From contig LGFI01000010.1 of NCBI GenBank assembly GCA_001508155.1, positions 1-64,000 on the forward strand: a stretch of DNA of 64,000 nt, written 5' to 3'. The DNA comes from Acetothermia bacterium 64_32. GTDB taxonomy: Bacteria > Bipolaricaulota > Bipolaricaulia > Bipolaricaulales > Bipolaricaulaceae. Below the pieces are notes generated by a model, which was not told where the DNA came from, made no database searches, and saw only the letters and a program-made list of their open reading frames with translations. Positions within the stretch are counted from its first letter, which is position 1. The number at the start of each line of letters is the position of its first letter. Made by a program: the position numbers and the translations under genes. Below, in pieces: positions 24,070 through 34,628 of the stretch.

Positions 24070-24288
24070 CTAGCTCTCCCGGTACACGATCCGACCCCGG
24101 GTCAGGTCATAAGGGGAGAACTCCACCACCACCCTGTCCCCGGCCACCACCCGGATGAAATGCTTCCTCATCCGGCCGGAGGTCCTGCACAGGGCCACAT
24201 GGCCGTTGTCAAGCCTCACCCGAAACATGGAATCGGGCAACACCTCGATGACCTCTCCCCGCGCCCGGATCACTTCCTTGCTCGGCAA
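24070..24288 (-). CDS. infA: Translation initiation factor IF-1
   Basis: A 72-residue OB-fold factor ([55 protein letters not shown]). It binds the ribosomal A site during initiation. The start is taken as TTG at 24288 because GGGAGGA stands immediately upstream and because this gives exactly the family length; an in-frame start at 24306 is less likely. It overlaps the end of map by 19 bases, so the two are probably translationally coupled. Confidence 0.92.
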   Translation of the reverse strand: MPSKEVIRARGEVIEVLPDSMFRVRLDNGHVALCRTSGRMRKHFIRVVAGDRVVVEFSPYDLTRGRIVYRES

Positions 24289-25049
24289 ATCTCCTCCCAG
24301 ATCCACCCCGTCAGCACCTTGGGCCCCTCCGGCAGCACGGCCACCATCTCCTCATAATGGACCGCCAGGCCGCCGCTGCCGGTCACCGCAGTCCACCCGT
24401 CCGGTCGGATACGTACCGGAAGGTCGTCCGTCTTCACCATCGGCTCAAGACAGATTATCATCCCTTCCCGCAGCCGCGGGCCCCTGCCCGGTGGGCCGAA
24501 GTTCGGGATCTGCGGGTCCTCATGAAGCTCCCTGCCGATTCCGTGCCCTACGAATTCCCGGACCACGAAAAAGCCTCGGCGGCTGACATAGGCGCCGATA
24601 GCATGTGAGATATCCGAAAGCCGCACCCCAATTTTAGCCCGCTTTATGCCTTCCCGCAAGGCACCTTGAGCCACCTCCATCAGCCGAGCGGCCTCGGGGC
24701 TCACCTCACCCACCCCCACGGTGACGGCGGCATCGGCATAGTAACCCCGGCGGACCAGGCCCAGGTCCAGGGAAAGCACGTCCCCCGGGGCCAGCACCCG
24801 TCGATCCGAAGGGATGCCATGCACTATCTCCTCGTTAACCGAGGCGCACAGGACCGCGGGATACCCCTGGTAGCCCTTGAACGCCGGCTGGGCCCCCGCT
24901 GCCCGCAACAGCCTCCCCGCCAGGCGTTCCAGCTCGCCGGTGCTGACCCCGGGGCGGGCGGCCAGGGCCAGCTCAACCAGGATGTCGGCCACGATCCTTG
25001 CGTTCTCCTCTACCAGCTCCAGCTCCCGGGGGGTCTTAAGGGCGATCAT
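24270..25049 (-). CDS. map: Type I methionine aminopeptidase
   Basis: A 259-residue enzyme that removes the initiator methionine. Dimetal ligands are visible: two aspartates in [18 protein letters not shown], the histidine of [12 protein letters not shown], and glutamates in CLEPMV and near the C-terminus (VHYEEMV). The ATG at 25049 ([13 protein letters not shown]) fits the family start and lies within the last codons of adk (14-base overlap). Upstream open sequence is adk in another frame. Confidence 0.94.
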   Translation of the reverse strand: MIALKTPRELELVEENARIVADILVELALAARPGVSTGELERLAGRLLRAAGAQPAFKGYQGYPAVLCASVNEEIVHGIPSDRRVLAPGDVLSLDLGLVRRGYYADAAVTVGVGEVSPEAARLMEVAQGALREGIKRAKIGVRLSDISHAIGAYVSRRGFFVVREFVGHGIGRELHEDPQIPNFGPPGRGPRLREGMIICLEPMVKTDDLPVRIRPDGWTAVTGSGGLAVHYEEMVAVLPEGPKVLTGWIWEEICRARK

Positions 25050-25671
25050 CGCAAAGGGCACGGACGACCTGGGCATACACCTCCTCGGGGGGGCGGCTGG
25101 CGTCCACACGGACCAGGATCCCCCTTTCTCGGTAGTAGTCCACCAGGGGGGTGGAGTCTCGCATGTACACCTCGAACCGACGGGAGATGACCTCGGGCTT
25201 GTCGTCATCCCTCTGGGAGAGCCCGGCCCCACACCGGTCACAGCGGGCATCCTCCTTGGGGGGCTGGGTGATCAGGTTGTACAGGGCCCCGCACCGGGGG
25301 CAAACCCGCCGGGCCGAAAGGCGCCGGATCACCTCCTCCCGCCCCAGCTCCAGGAAGATCACCGCCTCGACCGGGGCAATCCCCTCCAATCCCTGGGCCT
25401 GGGCCAGGGTCCTGGGGAAGCCGTCGAAAAGGACGCCGCTCTTTCCGGCCACCCGCTCCCTCACCATGGCCAGGATGAGCTCGTCGGGGACCAGCTCCCC
25501 GGCATCCATGTACGACTTGGCCCGCCTCCCCAGTTCGCTCCCGGCGGCCACCTCCTCCCGCAACACATCCCCGGTGGAAAGGTGCAGATACCCGTGCTCT
25601 GCGGCCAGGCGCTTTGCCACCGTCCCCTTCCCCGCCCCGGGAGGGCCCAGCAAAACAAGGTTCCGTTTCAT
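25036..25671 (-). CDS. adk: Adenylate kinase with zinc-binding lid
   Basis: A 211-residue kinase interconverting ATP + AMP and 2 ADP. P-loop GPPGAGKGT at 9-17, LSTGDVLR, FDGFPRT (82-88) and the lid (about 115-155) with C124, C127, C144, C147, the zinc form found in Gram-positives and thermophiles. It overlaps secY by the ATGA at 25668-25671 and map by 14 bases; secY-adk-map-infA is a classical order. Confidence 0.95.
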   Translation of the reverse strand: MKRNLVLLGPPGAGKGTVAKRLAAEHGYLHLSTGDVLREEVAAGSELGRRAKSYMDAGELVPDELILAMVRERVAGKSGVLFDGFPRTLAQAQGLEGIAPVEAVIFLELGREEVIRRLSARRVCPRCGALYNLITQPPKEDARCDRCGAGLSQRDDDKPEVISRRFEVYMRDSTPLVDYYRERGILVRVDASRPPEEVYAQVVRALCDDRP

Positions 25672-26960
25672 CCCCGCTTCCTCCCCAAGAAGGCCGTCCC
25701 CTTGACCAGGGACTCATATTGCCGCATCACAAGGTGTGCCTCAATCTGCATGATGGTGTCGATCCCCACCCCCACCAGGATCAGGAGGGAGGTCCCCCCA
25801 AGGTAAAAGGAGGTGATCCCCGAAGCGGCCTGGAAGATGTAGGGCAAGACCGCGATGGCTACCAGGAAAAGCGCCCCCACCAAAAGCAGCCTCCCGGTCA
25901 CGTCCGTCAGATACCGGGCTGTGGATTCACCAGGCCGCACCCCGGGGATGAACCCCCCGGCCTCCCGGAGGTTCTTGGCAAGGTCCTGCGGGTCGAACAC
26001 CAGGGAAGAGTAAAAGTAGGTAAAGAAGAAGATCAAGATCACGTAGGCGATGAGGTAGATCAGGCTCCCCGGGGCGACATAGGACTGCAGCCACCCCAGC
26101 CCCGGCACCCAGGCGGCGATGGAGCTGGGCAGGGTGAGGATGGCCGAGGCGAAGATGATGGGGATCACCCCACCTTGGTTAACCCGGATCGGGAGATGGG
26201 CCGTATGGCCCCCATATACCCTACGGCCCGCGGTCCTCTTGGCATACTGGATGGGGATCTTGCGTTGCCCCTGCTGGATGATCACGGTCCCCGCTATCAC
26301 CACCACAAACAGCACCGCCAGCCCCAACGCCCAGATGGGGGAAACCGTCCCGGCCGAGATCTCCAGGTACATCTGCTGGAGCTGGCCCGGGAACCGGGCG
26401 ATGATCCCCGCCATGATGAGCATGGAAATCCCGTTTCCGATTCCGTTTTCGGTTATCCGCTCCCCGATCCACATCAGGAAGATGGTGCCGGCGGTGAGGG
26501 CGACGATGGAGGTGAGGAAGAAGCCCACCGTGGGCTGGGCGAGGCCGTAGCGGATGACGAGGTAGCTCATGGCGTAGGACTGGAGCAGGGCCAGGGCAAC
26601 CGTGCCCCAGCGGGTGTACTGGGTGAGCTTCCTCCTCCCTTCCCGGCCCTGCTGCTGGAGCTCCTTGAGCTTGGGGAAAACCGGGATGAGGAGCGAAAGG
26701 ATGATGGAGGCGTTGATGTAGGGGATCACCCCGAGGCCGAACAGGGAGAACCGCTGCAAGGCCCCGCCGGTGAAAAGGTTGAAGAACTGGAAAAACCCGG
26801 CCCCAAAGGCCCCTGAGAGGGCCTCGGCCAGCTGCTTTGTGTCCACCCCGGGGACCGGGATGAAGGAGCCTATCCGGAAGACGAGCAACATCCCCAGGGT
26901 ATAGAGGATGCGGCGGCGCAGCTCCTCCACGGCGAACACCTGCCGGATGCGCTGGAGCAC
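25668..26960 (-). CDS. secY: Preprotein translocase subunit SecY
   Basis: A 430-residue channel with ten membrane helices. Recognisable are GSFIPVPGVD before the plug region, LGVIPYINASIILSLL, a cytosolic GQRKIPIQYAKRTAGRRVYGG loop (C4) and the ending QIEAHLVMRQYESL. It forms SecYEG for protein export. GTG at 26960 is the start; two bases separate it from the rplO stop. Confidence 0.96.
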   Translation of the reverse strand: MLQRIRQVFAVEELRRRILYTLGMLLVFRIGSFIPVPGVDTKQLAEALSGAFGAGFFQFFNLFTGGALQRFSLFGLGVIPYINASIILSLLIPVFPKLKELQQQGREGRRKLTQYTRWGTVALALLQSYAMSYLVIRYGLAQPTVGFFLTSIVALTAGTIFLMWIGERITENGIGNGISMLIMAGIIARFPGQLQQMYLEISAGTVSPIWALGLAVLFVVVIAGTVIIQQGQRKIPIQYAKRTAGRRVYGGHTAHLPIRVNQGGVIPIIFASAILTLPSSIAAWVPGLGWLQSYVAPGSLIYLIAYVILIFFFTYFYSSLVFDPQDLAKNLREAGGFIPGVRPGESTARYLTDVTGRLLLVGALFLVAIAVLPYIFQAASGITSFYLGGTSLLILVGVGIDTIMQIEAHLVMRQYESLVKGTAFLGRKRG

Positions 26961-26962
26961 GC

Positions 26963-27412
26963 TCAGACCTCCTCGACCTTGCCCCCGGCGGCCAGGATCT
27001 TCTCCCGGGCCGAGCGGCTGAACCTCTTGGCCTTGACAGTTAAGGCCTTGGTGAGCTCGCCCTCGCCGAGCACCTTGAGCCCGGCCTTGGGGTCCTTGAC
27101 GATCCCCCGGGCCATCAGGGCCTCCAGGGTGACCACGTCCCCGGGCTCAAAGTGCGCCCCGAGCTCGCCAACGTTGACGACCGCGTACTCCACCCGGCAG
27201 GGGTTCTTGAAGCCGCGCTTGGGAAAGCGCATCCAAAACGGGGTCTGTCCCCCCTCAAAGCCAGGGCGGACCTTTACCCCGGCCCGGGCCCCCTGGCCCT
27301 TGGTCCCCCGGCCGGACTCGTGCCCGCCGTGGCCGGAGCCATAGCCCCGCCCCACGCGCTTGCGCCGCCGCACGCTCCCAGGGGTGGGCGAAAGATCACT
27401 AAGCCTTAGCAC
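26963..27412 (-). CDS. rplO: 50S ribosomal protein L15
   Basis: A 149-residue L15 with the glycine/arginine-rich head ([26 protein letters not shown]) and the globular second half ending in [18 protein letters not shown]. Start GTG at 27412 lies 14 bases inside the end of rpsE. Normally rpmD (L30) stands between rpsE and rplO; here the overlap leaves no room for it. Confidence 0.95.
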   Translation of the reverse strand: MLRLSDLSPTPGSVRRRKRVGRGYGSGHGGHESGRGTKGQGARAGVKVRPGFEGGQTPFWMRFPKRGFKNPCRVEYAVVNVGELGAHFEPGDVVTLEALMARGIVKDPKAGLKVLGEGELTKALTVKAKRFSRSAREKILAAGGKVEEV

Positions 27413-27914
27413 CTTCTACCTCCACGATCTCCTCCGGCTTCTTCCCCCGCCGGGCGGCCACCTGCTCGGCGGTCTCCAGGGCCTTGAACCCCTCCAGGGT
27501 GGCCCGGGCCAGGTTAAGGGGGTTGGTGGAACCAAGCGCCTTGGTGAGGATGTCCCGGAGCCCGGCCAGCCGGCAGACCGCCCCCACCGTCCGGCCGGCA
27601 ATGATCCCGGTGCCGGGATAGGCCGGCTTGAGGAGCACTCGAGCCGCCTTGAAGTGGCCGACCACCTCATGGGGGATGGTGCCGTTCGTTATGGGCACCT
27701 GGACCAGGTGTTTGGTGGCGTCCCGGATGGCCTGCTGGATGGCCTGGGGGATCTCGATGGACTTGCCTATCCCAACGCCCACATGGCCCTCCCCGTCGCC
27801 CACCACCACCACCACCCGGAACCGGAGGCGCTTGCCGCCCTTGGTGACCTTGCCCACCCGGCGGATCTCGATGACCTCGTTCGAAAGCTGTTCAGGGTTC
27901 ACATCGAGCTTCAA
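27399..27914 (-). CDS. rpsE: 30S ribosomal protein S5
   Basis: A 171-residue S5: double-stranded-RNA-binding-like N-domain ([25 protein letters not shown]), the [12 protein letters not shown] loop and the C-domain ([34 protein letters not shown]). It helps decoding accuracy and mRNA entry. It overlaps rplR at its start by four bases and rplO at its end by fourteen. Confidence 0.96.
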   Translation of the reverse strand: MKLDVNPEQLSNEVIEIRRVGKVTKGGKRLRFRVVVVVGDGEGHVGVGIGKSIEIPQAIQQAIRDATKHLVQVPITNGTIPHEVVGHFKAARVLLKPAYPGTGIIAGRTVGAVCRLAGLRDILTKALGSTNPLNLARATLEGFKALETAEQVAARRGKKPEEIVEVEGAKA

Positions 27915-28273
27915 AATATCAACCCCCCCTCCCGCGCGGCCTCCGCCAGCTCCCTCACCTTACCGTGATAGGGGTAGCCGGCCCGATCGAACACCACCTC
28001 CCGGATCCCCAGCTCCCGCGCCCGCTTTGCGATCAGCTCCCCCACCAGGCGGGCAGCCTCCCGGTCCGCCGACTTTATCCTCTCCCGCACCTCCGGCTCC
28101 AGGGTGGAGGCGCTGGCCAGGGTATGGCCGCGCGTGTCGTCGATCAGCTGGGCGTAGATGTGCTTGAGGCTCTTGTAAACGCACAGCCGCGGGCGGGCAG
28201 GGGTGCCCACCAGCCGCTTCCGGACCCTGCGATGCCGCTTCTTTCGCAACTCGTTCCTCGATAGCTTCGCCAT
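27911..28273 (-). CDS. rplR: 50S ribosomal protein L18
   Basis: A 120-residue L18 with [13 protein letters not shown], the [20 protein letters not shown] strand and C-terminal [23 protein letters not shown]. It binds 5S rRNA with L5. The ATG at 28273 matches the family; a GTG at 28285 overlapping the rplF stop (GTGA) is a real alternative that would add four residues. Confidence 0.95.
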   Translation of the reverse strand: MAKLSRNELRKKRHRRVRKRLVGTPARPRLCVYKSLKHIYAQLIDDTRGHTLASASTLEPEVRERIKSADREAARLVGELIAKRARELGIREVVFDRAGYPYHGKVRELAEAAREGGLIF

Positions 28274-28281
28274 GATCAAGC

Positions 28282-28824
28282 TCACTTAACCCCAAGTTTT
28301 CCGGCCTTGCGGACGATCTCCTCGCCGCGGTAGCGGATCCCGGTGGCCCGGTAGGGCTCGGGGGGCCGGGCCGCCCGGATGTCCGCCGCCACCTGCCCAA
28401 CCAGCTGCTTGTCGATCCCCCGCACCACGATGCGCTGGGGGTCCGGGACCTCCACCTCCACCCCGGCGGGGACCCGGTAACGCACCGGATGGGAGTAGCC
28501 GAGCTCCATCACCAGGGTGTCGCCCTCCATACGGGCCCGGTACCCCAGCCCGTGTATCTCCAGCTCCTTCTGCCACTTTTGGCTCACGCCGTGGACCATG
28601 TTGGCGATGAGGGCCCGGTAAAGGCCGTGGCGGGCCCGGAAGACCGCCCGGTCGCCCTTGCGCTCCACCCGGACCTTCCCGTCCTCCACCACCACCCTCA
28701 CGTACTGGGGCTCATAGCGCTGGACAAGCCTGCCATGCGGTCCCTCCACCACCACCTCATCCTCGGTCACGGTGACGTTCACCCCTTCAGGCAGTGGGAT
28801 GGGCCGCTTCCCGATCTTGGACAT
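28282..28824 (-). CDS. rplF: 50S ribosomal protein L6
   Basis: A 180-residue L6 made of two similar domains, with [17 protein letters not shown] at the start and [22 protein letters not shown] at the end, the family signature. It stabilises the sarcin-ricin loop region. The spacing to rpsH is eleven bases. Confidence 0.96.
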   Translation of the reverse strand: MSKIGKRPIPLPEGVNVTVTEDEVVVEGPHGRLVQRYEPQYVRVVVEDGKVRVERKGDRAVFRARHGLYRALIANMVHGVSQKWQKELEIHGLGYRARMEGDTLVMELGYSHPVRYRVPAGVEVEVPDPQRIVVRGIDKQLVGQVAADIRAARPPEPYRATGIRYRGEEIVRKAGKLGVK

Positions 28825-28835
28825 GTCTTTTCACC

Positions 28836-29246
28836 TCACCAGATCTCACAAAGGAGCTCGCCACCCAGGCGCCTCTCGCGGGCCTCGCGGCCGGTCATGA
28901 TCCCCTGGGAGGTGGAAAGGATACAGATCCCCAGGCCGGCGTGGGTGTTTGGGATCTCGCTTGCCCGCACGTACACCCGCCGGGAAGGGCGGCTGACCCG
29001 CCTGAGGCCCTGAATGGCCGAGCGGCGGACCCGGGTGCCCTGTTCCAGGTACCTGAGGCGCAGCCTGAGCAGGGGATAGCTTTCCCTTTCCTCCACCTGC
29101 CAGCCCTCTATGTATCCCTCCTCCTGGAGGATGCGGGCTATCTCCTGCCGCATCTTGGAGGAGGGCATCGCCACCTCGGGATGCCCCCGGGCGATGGCGT
29201 TGCGGATGCGCGTCAGCATATCAGCGATCGGATCAGCCACCGTCAC
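28836..29246 (-). CDS. rpsH: 30S ribosomal protein S8
   Basis: A 136-residue S8 (DPIADMLTRIRNAIARGH at the start, STSQGIMTGREARERRLGGELLC near the end). It binds the central domain of 16S RNA and in many bacteria represses the spc operon. GTG at 29246 gives the usual four residues before DPIADML; GTG at 29240 is also possible. The longer open frame upstream is a shadow of rpsN. Confidence 0.93.
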   Translation of the reverse strand: MTVADPIADMLTRIRNAIARGHPEVAMPSSKMRQEIARILQEEGYIEGWQVEERESYPLLRLRLRYLEQGTRVRRSAIQGLRRVSRPSRRVYVRASEIPNTHAGLGICILSTSQGIMTGREARERRLGGELLCEIW

Positions 29247-29257
29247 CACTTCCCCCC

Positions 29258-29443
29258 TTACCAAGCGGCCTTCTTCACCCCGGGGATCTCCCCCTCCAGG
29301 GCCATCTTGCGGAAACACAACCGGCACAGGCCGAAATCCCGGATGTAGCCCCGCGGCCGGCCGCACAGCTGGCAGCGGTTGCGGCGCCGCACCCTGTACT
29401 TCGGCGGCCTCTGCGACTTCAAGACAAGCGCCTTCCTCGCCAT
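29258..29443 (-). CDS. rpsN: 30S ribosomal protein S14, zinc-binding type Z
   Basis: A 61-residue short S14. Zinc ligands C24, C27, C40 and C43 lie in [20 protein letters not shown]. Start at the ATG 29443 (MARKAL). The short zinc form is common in Gram-positives and thermophiles. In the spc position between rplE and rpsH as usual. Confidence 0.95.
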   Translation of the reverse strand: MARKALVLKSQRPPKYRVRRRNRCQLCGRPRGYIRDFGLCRLCFRKMALEGEIPGVKKAAW

Positions 29444-29454
29444 TTCCCTTCCCC

Positions 29455-29991
29455 CTAGTCCTCGCGGAACGGGCAACCCAAGGCCTTGAGGAGCGCATAG
29501 GCCTCCCGGTCCGTCTTGGCCGTGGTCACGATGGTTATGTCCATCCCCTGGACCTGCACCATGTCATCATAGGATATCTCAGGGAAGACCAGCTGCTCGG
29601 AGATCCCCAGGGAGTAGTTCCCCCGCCCGTCGAACGAATCCGGGGAAAGCCCTTTGAAGTCGCGGATCCCAGGCAAGACCACGTTGAAGAGCTTGTTCAA
29701 GAACTCGTAGGCCCGCACCCCCCTCAAGGTGACCATACAGCCGATAGCGTCCCCTTTTCGGATCTTGAAGTCCGATATGGAGCGCTTGGCCCGCGTGATC
29801 ACGGGGCGCTGGCCGGCCAGTTGCGCCAGGTTCCGCGCCGCCCCCTCCAGGACCTTGGGGTCATCGTGCTTGCCCACGCCCATGTTTATCACCACCCGCT
29901 CCACCTTGGGCACCTGCATGACGTTCTTGTACCCAAGCTCCTTGATGAGGCGGGGCACGATCTCCTGCTTGTAGCGTTCGTAAAGTAGCAT
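29455..29991 (-). CDS. rplE: 50S ribosomal protein L5
   Basis: A 178-residue L5 with [56 protein letters not shown] and [12 protein letters not shown]. It binds 5S rRNA and contacts the small subunit. The ATG at 29991 is six bases after the rplX stop. Confidence 0.96.
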   Translation of the reverse strand: MLLYERYKQEIVPRLIKELGYKNVMQVPKVERVVINMGVGKHDDPKVLEGAARNLAQLAGQRPVITRAKRSISDFKIRKGDAIGCMVTLRGVRAYEFLNKLFNVVLPGIRDFKGLSPDSFDGRGNYSLGISEQLVFPEISYDDMVQVQGMDITIVTTAKTDREAYALLKALGCPFRED

Positions 29992-29996
29992 CGTCC

Positions 29997-30308
29997 TCAC
30001 TCGAAGGTGGCCCCACACTTGCGGCACTTCCGCAGCTTCTGCCCCTCCACCACGGCGAACCCGATCCGGGTGGGCACGCCGCACTCGGGGCAGATGACCC
30101 GCACGTTGGACCAATGGATAGGGGCCTCCCGCTTTATGATCCCGGGCTCCCGCACCGTTTGGGTGGGGCGCTGGTGCTTGGTGACGATGTTAACCCCTTC
30201 CACCAACACCCGCTCCCGCTCGGGGTAAACCCGGATCACCTTGCCGAGCTTCCCCCGGTCGTCCCCAGAGATGACCTTGACACGATCCCCTTTCCTTACC
30301 TTACGCAT
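29997..30308 (-). CDS. rplX: 50S ribosomal protein L24 with zinc ribbon
   Basis: A 103-residue L24: KOW motif [20 protein letters not shown] near the start, [15 protein letters not shown], and a C-terminal extension with CPECG and CRKCG pairs that should bind zinc. It is an assembly initiator of the large subunit. Confidence 0.95.
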   Translation of the reverse strand: MRKVRKGDRVKVISGDDRGKLGKVIRVYPERERVLVEGVNIVTKHQRPTQTVREPGIIKREAPIHWSNVRVICPECGVPTRIGFAVVEGQKLRKCRKCGATFE

Positions 30309-30341
30309 CGCCTACCCCCAACGAAGGCCTTTTGGGGGACA

Positions 30342-30704
30342 TCACACCACCTCCGGGGCCAGGGAGATGATGCGCATCATCCCTTTTTCCCTGAGTTCCC
30401 TGGCCACCGGCCCGAACACCCGGGTCCCCACAGGCTGAAGGTTCTTATCCACCAGGACCACCGCGTTGTCGTCGAACCTCAGGGTGCTCCCGTCCGGCCG
30501 GCGGAAAGCGGCCCGGGTGCGCACCACCACCCCCCGGACGATGTCCCCCTTCTCGAAGTCCGAGGTGGGGATGCGCCGCTGTACCGAGCCCACAATGATA
30601 TCCCCAATCTGGCCCCGGCGCCTCTTGCCCAACACGGTGATGCACTTTATCTCCTTCACCCCGGTGTTGTCGGCCACTGTAAGTCGCGTCTCTGGAAGGA
30701 TCAT
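30342..30704 (-). CDS. rplN: 50S ribosomal protein L14
   Basis: A 120-residue L14 ([47 protein letters not shown], ending [16 protein letters not shown]). It lies at the intersubunit bridge. The ATG at 30704 is the family start; it stands two bases after the rpsQ stop. Confidence 0.96.
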   Translation of the reverse strand: MILPETRLTVADNTGVKEIKCITVLGKRRRGQIGDIIVGSVQRRIPTSDFEKGDIVRGVVVRTRAAFRRPDGSTLRFDDNAVVLVDKNLQPVGTRVFGPVARELREKGMMRIISLAPEVV

Positions 30705-30706
30705 GG

Positions 30707-30952
30707 CTAGGCCTCCGCACGCTTTATGACCTCCACCAACCGCCACCGCTTGAGCCGGGACAAGGGGCGCGTCTCCTCGATCCGCACGATGTCCCCAACA
30801 TGTGCCAGCTGGCGCTCGTCGTGTACGTAGTACTTGGTGCGTCGCCTGACGTACTTGCGGTAGCGAGGGTGCCGAACCAGGCTCTCCTCCATCACCACGA
30901 TGGTCTTCTGCATCCTGTCACTTACAACACGGCCGATCCTCTGTTTACGCAT
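30707..30952 (-). CDS. rpsQ: 30S ribosomal protein S17
   Basis: An 81-residue OB-fold protein ([44 protein letters not shown]). It binds the 5' domain of 16S RNA. It overlaps rpmC by eight bases. Confidence 0.96.
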   Translation of the reverse strand: MRKQRIGRVVSDRMQKTIVVMEESLVRHPRYRKYVRRRTKYYVHDERQLAHVGDIVRIEETRPLSRLKRWRLVEVIKRAEA

Positions 30953-31145
30953 CCTGACCCCTTTTGCGCTCCCGCAGCACTGTGAGGGCGCGGGCGATGT
31001 CGCGCTTGGTCTTTGCGATCTCCGCCGTGTTCTGCAGCTGCCCTGAGGCGAGCTGAAAGCGCAGGTTGAGGAGCTTCCGCTTGAGATCGCGCACCTTTCC
31101 TTGGAGCTCCTCGTCGGTGAGTTCCCTAAGCTCCCGCGCCTTCAC
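30945..31145 (-). CDS. rpmC: 50S ribosomal protein L29
   Basis: A 66-residue helical hairpin ([46 protein letters not shown]). It sits at the tunnel exit near L23. It overlaps rplP by four bases. Confidence 0.95.
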   Translation of the reverse strand: MKARELRELTDEELQGKVRDLKRKLLNLRFQLASGQLQNTAEIAKTKRDIARALTVLRERKRGQDA

Positions 31146-31570
31146 CTTTCACCTCCCAGGTGGAACCTGCGCCTGAGCCGGGTGGGGATGGGGAACTTGT
31201 AGGCCACGATCTTGGCGATCCTTTTGGCCTCCTCCTCCGAGACCCCGGCGAACTCGAACATGATCGTGCCCGGCTTCACCACCGCCACCCAGTTCTCCAC
31301 GTTGCCCTTACCCTTTCCCATCCTGGACTCGGCCGGCTTCCTGGTGAGGGGTTTGTCCGGGAAGATGCGGATCCAGACCTTACCCCGGTGGGTGGCGCGG
31401 GCCAGGGCGGTGCGGGCGGCCTCTATCTGCTGCCTGGTGATCCGGGCAGGGGCCAGGGCCTGGATGCCGAAGTCGCCGAAGGCCACCTCGGTACAGCGGG
31501 TGGCCCTGCCCTTTACCCGCCCCTTTTGCTGCTTTCGGTATTTCGTCCTCTTGGGGAAAAGGAGGGACAT
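31142..31570 (-). CDS. rplP: 50S ribosomal protein L16
   Basis: A 142-residue L16 with [51 protein letters not shown]-like segment ([13 protein letters not shown]) and [15 protein letters not shown]. It contacts A-site tRNA. One base separates it from rpsC. Confidence 0.96.
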   Translation of the reverse strand: MSLLFPKRTKYRKQQKGRVKGRATRCTEVAFGDFGIQALAPARITRQQIEAARTALARATHRGKVWIRIFPDKPLTRKPAESRMGKGKGNVENWVAVVKPGTIMFEFAGVSEEEAKRIAKIVAYKFPIPTRLRRRFHLGGER

Positions 31571-31571
31571 G

Positions 31572-32228
31572 TCAGCTCACCTCTCGACTTTCCTTGGGAG
31601 ACCAAACCTCCCCCCGGAACACCCAGGCCTTGACCCCGATCACCCCGTACTTGGTCATGGCCTCCGCCAGCCCGTAGTCCACGTCCGCCCGCAGGGTCTG
31701 CAGGGGCACCCGCCCCTGTTTCATCTCCACCGACCGGGCGATGTCCGCACCACCGAGGCGCCCTGAGATGCGGATCTTAACCCCTTGGGCCCCGGCGGCC
31801 ATCACCCGCCGGATGGTCTCCTTCATGGCCCGATAGGGGTTGATCCGGTTCTCTATCTGGAAGGCCACGTCCTGGGCCACCAACGGCGCCTCCAGCTCCG
31901 GCCGCTCCACCTCCATCACCCCGATCCGGACCTCCCGGCCGATCATCCGGGAGAGCTCCTCTTGCAGGCGCTCTATCTCACTGCCCCCCCGGCCGATCAC
32001 GATCCCCGGGCGGGCGGCCCGCACGATCACCCGCACCCTTTCCGGGACCGCCCGCTCGATGAGCACCTCGGCGATCCCCGCCCCCCGGTAGTTCTTCCTT
32101 ATGTGCTCCCGGATCCTGTGATCCTCCTTCACATATTCGGGGACCTTGTTGTCGGGCACATACCAGTTCGAGCGCCACTTCCTCAGCACCCCAACCCTGA
32201 ACCCGACCGGATGTGTCTTCTGCCCCAC
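31572..32228 (-). CDS. rpsC: 30S ribosomal protein S3
   Basis: A 218-residue S3: start [14 protein letters not shown] domain with [16 protein letters not shown], and C-domain [18 protein letters not shown]. It shapes the mRNA entry channel and has helicase activity with S4 and S5. It shares one base with the rplV stop region. Confidence 0.96.
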   Translation of the reverse strand: MGQKTHPVGFRVGVLRKWRSNWYVPDNKVPEYVKEDHRIREHIRKNYRGAGIAEVLIERAVPERVRVIVRAARPGIVIGRGGSEIERLQEELSRMIGREVRIGVMEVERPELEAPLVAQDVAFQIENRINPYRAMKETIRRVMAAGAQGVKIRISGRLGGADIARSVEMKQGRVPLQTLRADVDYGLAEAMTKYGVIGVKAWVFRGEVWSPKESREVS

Positions 32229-32569
32229 TAGTCCTCCTTTTCAGCCACTACCACGGTTATATGGGATAGCCGGCGGTGGATGATGTCGGCCCGGCCGAAG
32301 GCCCGGGGGTTGAGCCGCTTCAGCCGAGGGCCCTCGTCCACATAGGCCCTGACCACCACCAGCCTATCGGGGTCCATGTCGAAGTCGTGCTCGGCGTTGG
32401 CCACGGCGGAGGCGAGCACCTTGCGGATGATCCGGGCCGCCTTCCTGGGGGAGAAGGCGAGGATCCGCTCAGCCTCATGCACAGGCTTTCCCCGGATCTC
32501 GTCGATCACGAGCCTCGCCTTAAGGGGTGAAACCCGTACAAAGCGTGCGCGAGCTTTTGCCTCCCTCAC
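32228..32569 (-). CDS. rplV: 50S ribosomal protein L22
   Basis: A 113-residue L22 ([21 protein letters not shown], the extended beta hairpin [22 protein letters not shown] and the final RLSHITVVV). The hairpin lines the exit tunnel. Nine bases follow rpsS. Confidence 0.96.
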   Translation of the reverse strand: MREAKARARFVRVSPLKARLVIDEIRGKPVHEAERILAFSPRKAARIIRKVLASAVANAEHDFDMDPDRLVVVRAYVDEGPRLKRLNPRAFGRADIIHRRLSHITVVVAEKED

Positions 32570-32578
32570 CCTGTCACC

Positions 32579-32863
32579 TCACTTCAAGGGGGGCGGCCCT
32601 TTCTTCTTGGCGCCGCCATGGCCTCGGAAGGTCCGCGTGGGCGCGAACTCCCCGAGCCTATGCCCGATCATCGCCTCGGTGATGCGAACGGGCACGAAAC
32701 TCCTACCGTTGTGCACCCGGATGGTGACCCCCACCATCTCAGGGACGATCATGGAGGCCCGCGACCAGGTGCGGATCTCCGCAAGTTCCCCCTTCCTTGC
32801 CCGTTCCAGTTTCCTCAATAGCTTGGGATGGACATAGGGGCCTTTCTTCTTGGAACGACCCAT
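32579..32863 (-). CDS. rpsS: 30S ribosomal protein S19
   Basis: A 94-residue S19 ([57 protein letters not shown]). It forms a complex with S13 in the head. Its ATG shares one base with the rplB stop (TGATG). The longer upstream frame is a shadow of rplB. Confidence 0.96.
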   Translation of the reverse strand: MGRSKKKGPYVHPKLLRKLERARKGELAEIRTWSRASMIVPEMVGVTIRVHNGRSFVPVRITEAMIGHRLGEFAPTRTFRGHGGAKKKGPPPLK

Positions 32864-33690
32864 CACTTCCTCCTCTTCAGTATCAGGGCGTCGCTGGCCT
32901 TCCTCTTCTTGCGGGTCTTGTGGCCGCCTTTGGTATCCCAACCCCAGATGGACTTGGGGGGGCCTCCCTCCCCGGTGCGGCCCTCCCCACCCCCATGCGG
33001 GTGGTCCACCGCGTTCATGGCCACCCCCCGCACCCGGGGCCTGCGCCCAAAGTGCCTCACCCGGCCGGCCTTCCCGTGCCGGACGTTCTTGTGATCGGGG
33101 TTGGAGACCCTCCCGATGGTGGCCACGCATTCCACGTGGAACAGCCTCACCTCCCCCGAGGGGAGGCGGACTATGGCCCGATCCCCCTCCCGACCCAGGA
33201 GCTGGGCCGCGGTTCCCGCGGCCCGTGCGATCTTCCCCTTGGACCCTGGGGTAAGCTCTAGGTTATGGATGAAGCTTCCCACGGGGATCTTCTTCAAGGG
33301 CAGTGCGTTCCCCGGACGCGGCTCGGCGTCCTCCCCCGCCTCCACCACATCCCCCACCCGCAGCTCCAGGGGGGCGATGATGTACCGCTTTTCCCCGTCG
33401 GCATAATGAAGCAGGGTTATCCAGGCGGAACGGTTGGGGTCGTACTCCACGGACACCACCCTGGCCGGAACCCCGCGCTTTTCCCGGGCGAAGTCGATGA
33501 TCCTGTACTTGCGCTTGTGACCTCCCCCCCGGTGGCGGGCGGTGATCCGCCCTTGGGAGTTGCGCCCGGCATGGCGCTTGAGCGGCACCAAAAGCGACCG
33601 CTCCGGGGGCTTTCTGGTGAGCTCCGAGTAATCGGGAAGCACCGCGTGCCTCTGCCCCGGCGTAACCGGATTTTTCCCCTTCAGTCCCAT
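32863..33690 (-). CDS. rplB: 50S ribosomal protein L2
   Basis: A 275-residue L2 with [40 protein letters not shown] and the C-terminal [26 protein letters not shown]; the histidine in that region is implicated in peptidyl-transfer-centre assembly. Five bases after rplW. Confidence 0.97.
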   Translation of the reverse strand: MGLKGKNPVTPGQRHAVLPDYSELTRKPPERSLLVPLKRHAGRNSQGRITARHRGGGHKRKYRIIDFAREKRGVPARVVSVEYDPNRSAWITLLHYADGEKRYIIAPLELRVGDVVEAGEDAEPRPGNALPLKKIPVGSFIHNLELTPGSKGKIARAAGTAAQLLGREGDRAIVRLPSGEVRLFHVECVATIGRVSNPDHKNVRHGKAGRVRHFGRRPRVRGVAMNAVDHPHGGGEGRTGEGGPPKSIWGWDTKGGHKTRKKRKASDALILKRRK

Positions 33691-33694
33691 AACG

Positions 33695-33994
33695 TCACCC
33701 CACGATGTCGATCTTGTGCCCGGGAGCGAGCTTAACTATCGCCCGCTTTTCCGCCTTGGTGCGGCCAAACCCCCGGTCCATCCGGGTACGGCGGGGCTTG
33801 CCCGGCCGCGCCAGCGTCCGGACCGCCAGCACCTTCACCCCAAACAGCTCCTCCACCGCGCGCCGGATGTCCACCTTGGTGGCCCGGGGATGGACCTCGA
33901 AGGTGTACTTGCCCTCTTCCATCTCGCGCCACGACTTCTCCGTCAGGATGGGACGTAGGAGGACATCCTCCGGATGCAAGCCTGCATCAAACAT
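33695..33994 (-). CDS. rplW: 50S ribosomal protein L23
   Basis: A 99-residue L23 ([41 protein letters not shown]). It is the docking site for trigger factor and SRP at the tunnel exit. It overlaps rplD by eight bases. Confidence 0.95.
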   Translation of the reverse strand: MFDAGLHPEDVLLRPILTEKSWREMEEGKYTFEVHPRATKVDIRRAVEELFGVKVLAVRTLARPGKPRRTRMDRGFGRTKAEKRAIVKLAPGHKIDIVG

Positions 33995-34628
33995 CCTGCA
34001 ACCTCCCCGCCAAGGCGTCCAGTGCGCCTTTGGTCACAAGCAGCCCCTCGTGGGCCAGGACGTGGTAGGCCGACAGGAAGTCGCTCCGCATACAGCTCAC
34101 CCCTGGGATGTTTGAGAAGCTCTTCACCACCGGCACCCGGTACTCGTCAGGGGCCACCACCACCAAGGTCCGTTCCGGGCACTCCAGCTTCCTGAGGAGC
34201 GTGATCCCCTCCTTGGTGCGGGGCCGGGGAAACCCCAGCCGGTCGATGACCACCAGCCCCCCCTCCTTAAAGCGGGCGGAAAGGGCGGATATGAGGGCCT
34301 TTCTCCGCATCCGCTTGGGCAGGGAGAGGCGGACCTTGTGGGCCCTCGGGCCGAAGGTCACCCCCCCATGTCGCCAGATGGGGGAACGGATGGAGCCATG
34401 GCGGGCCCGACCGGTGCCCTTCTGCCGCCAGGGCTTGCGCCCCCCCCCGGACACCTCCCCCCTGGTCTTGGCCTTGGCCGTCCCCTGCCGTTGGTTGGCA
34501 AGGAAGACCCGCACCGCCCGATAGAGGAGGTCCTTGTGGACCGGCCCACCGAACACCTCCGCCGGGACCTCGATCTCCTCGGGCCCCGCGTCCAGGGCAT
34601 CGAACCTGTAAAGCTTCGCCTTAGGCAT
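33987..34628 (-). CDS. rplD: 50S ribosomal protein L4
   Basis: A 213-residue L4; the extended tunnel loop reads RQGTAKAKTRGEVSGGGRKPWRQKGTGRARHGS in shortened form around residues 45-80, followed by FGPRAHKVRLSLPKRMRRKAL. L4 can repress the S10 operon in some bacteria. It overlaps rplC by eight bases. Confidence 0.95.
   Translation of the reverse strand: MPKAKLYRFDALDAGPEEIEVPAEVFGGPVHKDLLYRAVRVFLANQRQGTAKAKTRGEVSGGGRKPWRQKGTGRARHGSIRSPIWRHGGVTFGPRAHKVRLSLPKRMRRKALISALSARFKEGGLVVIDRLGFPRPRTKEGITLLRKLECPERTLVVVAPDEYRVPVVKSFSNIPGVSCMRSDFLSAYHVLAHEGLLVTKGALDALAGRLQDV

Noticed and set aside
28825-28835. Missing gene between rplF and rpsH
   Set aside because: The eleven-base spacing is normal for this operon; nothing is lost there.
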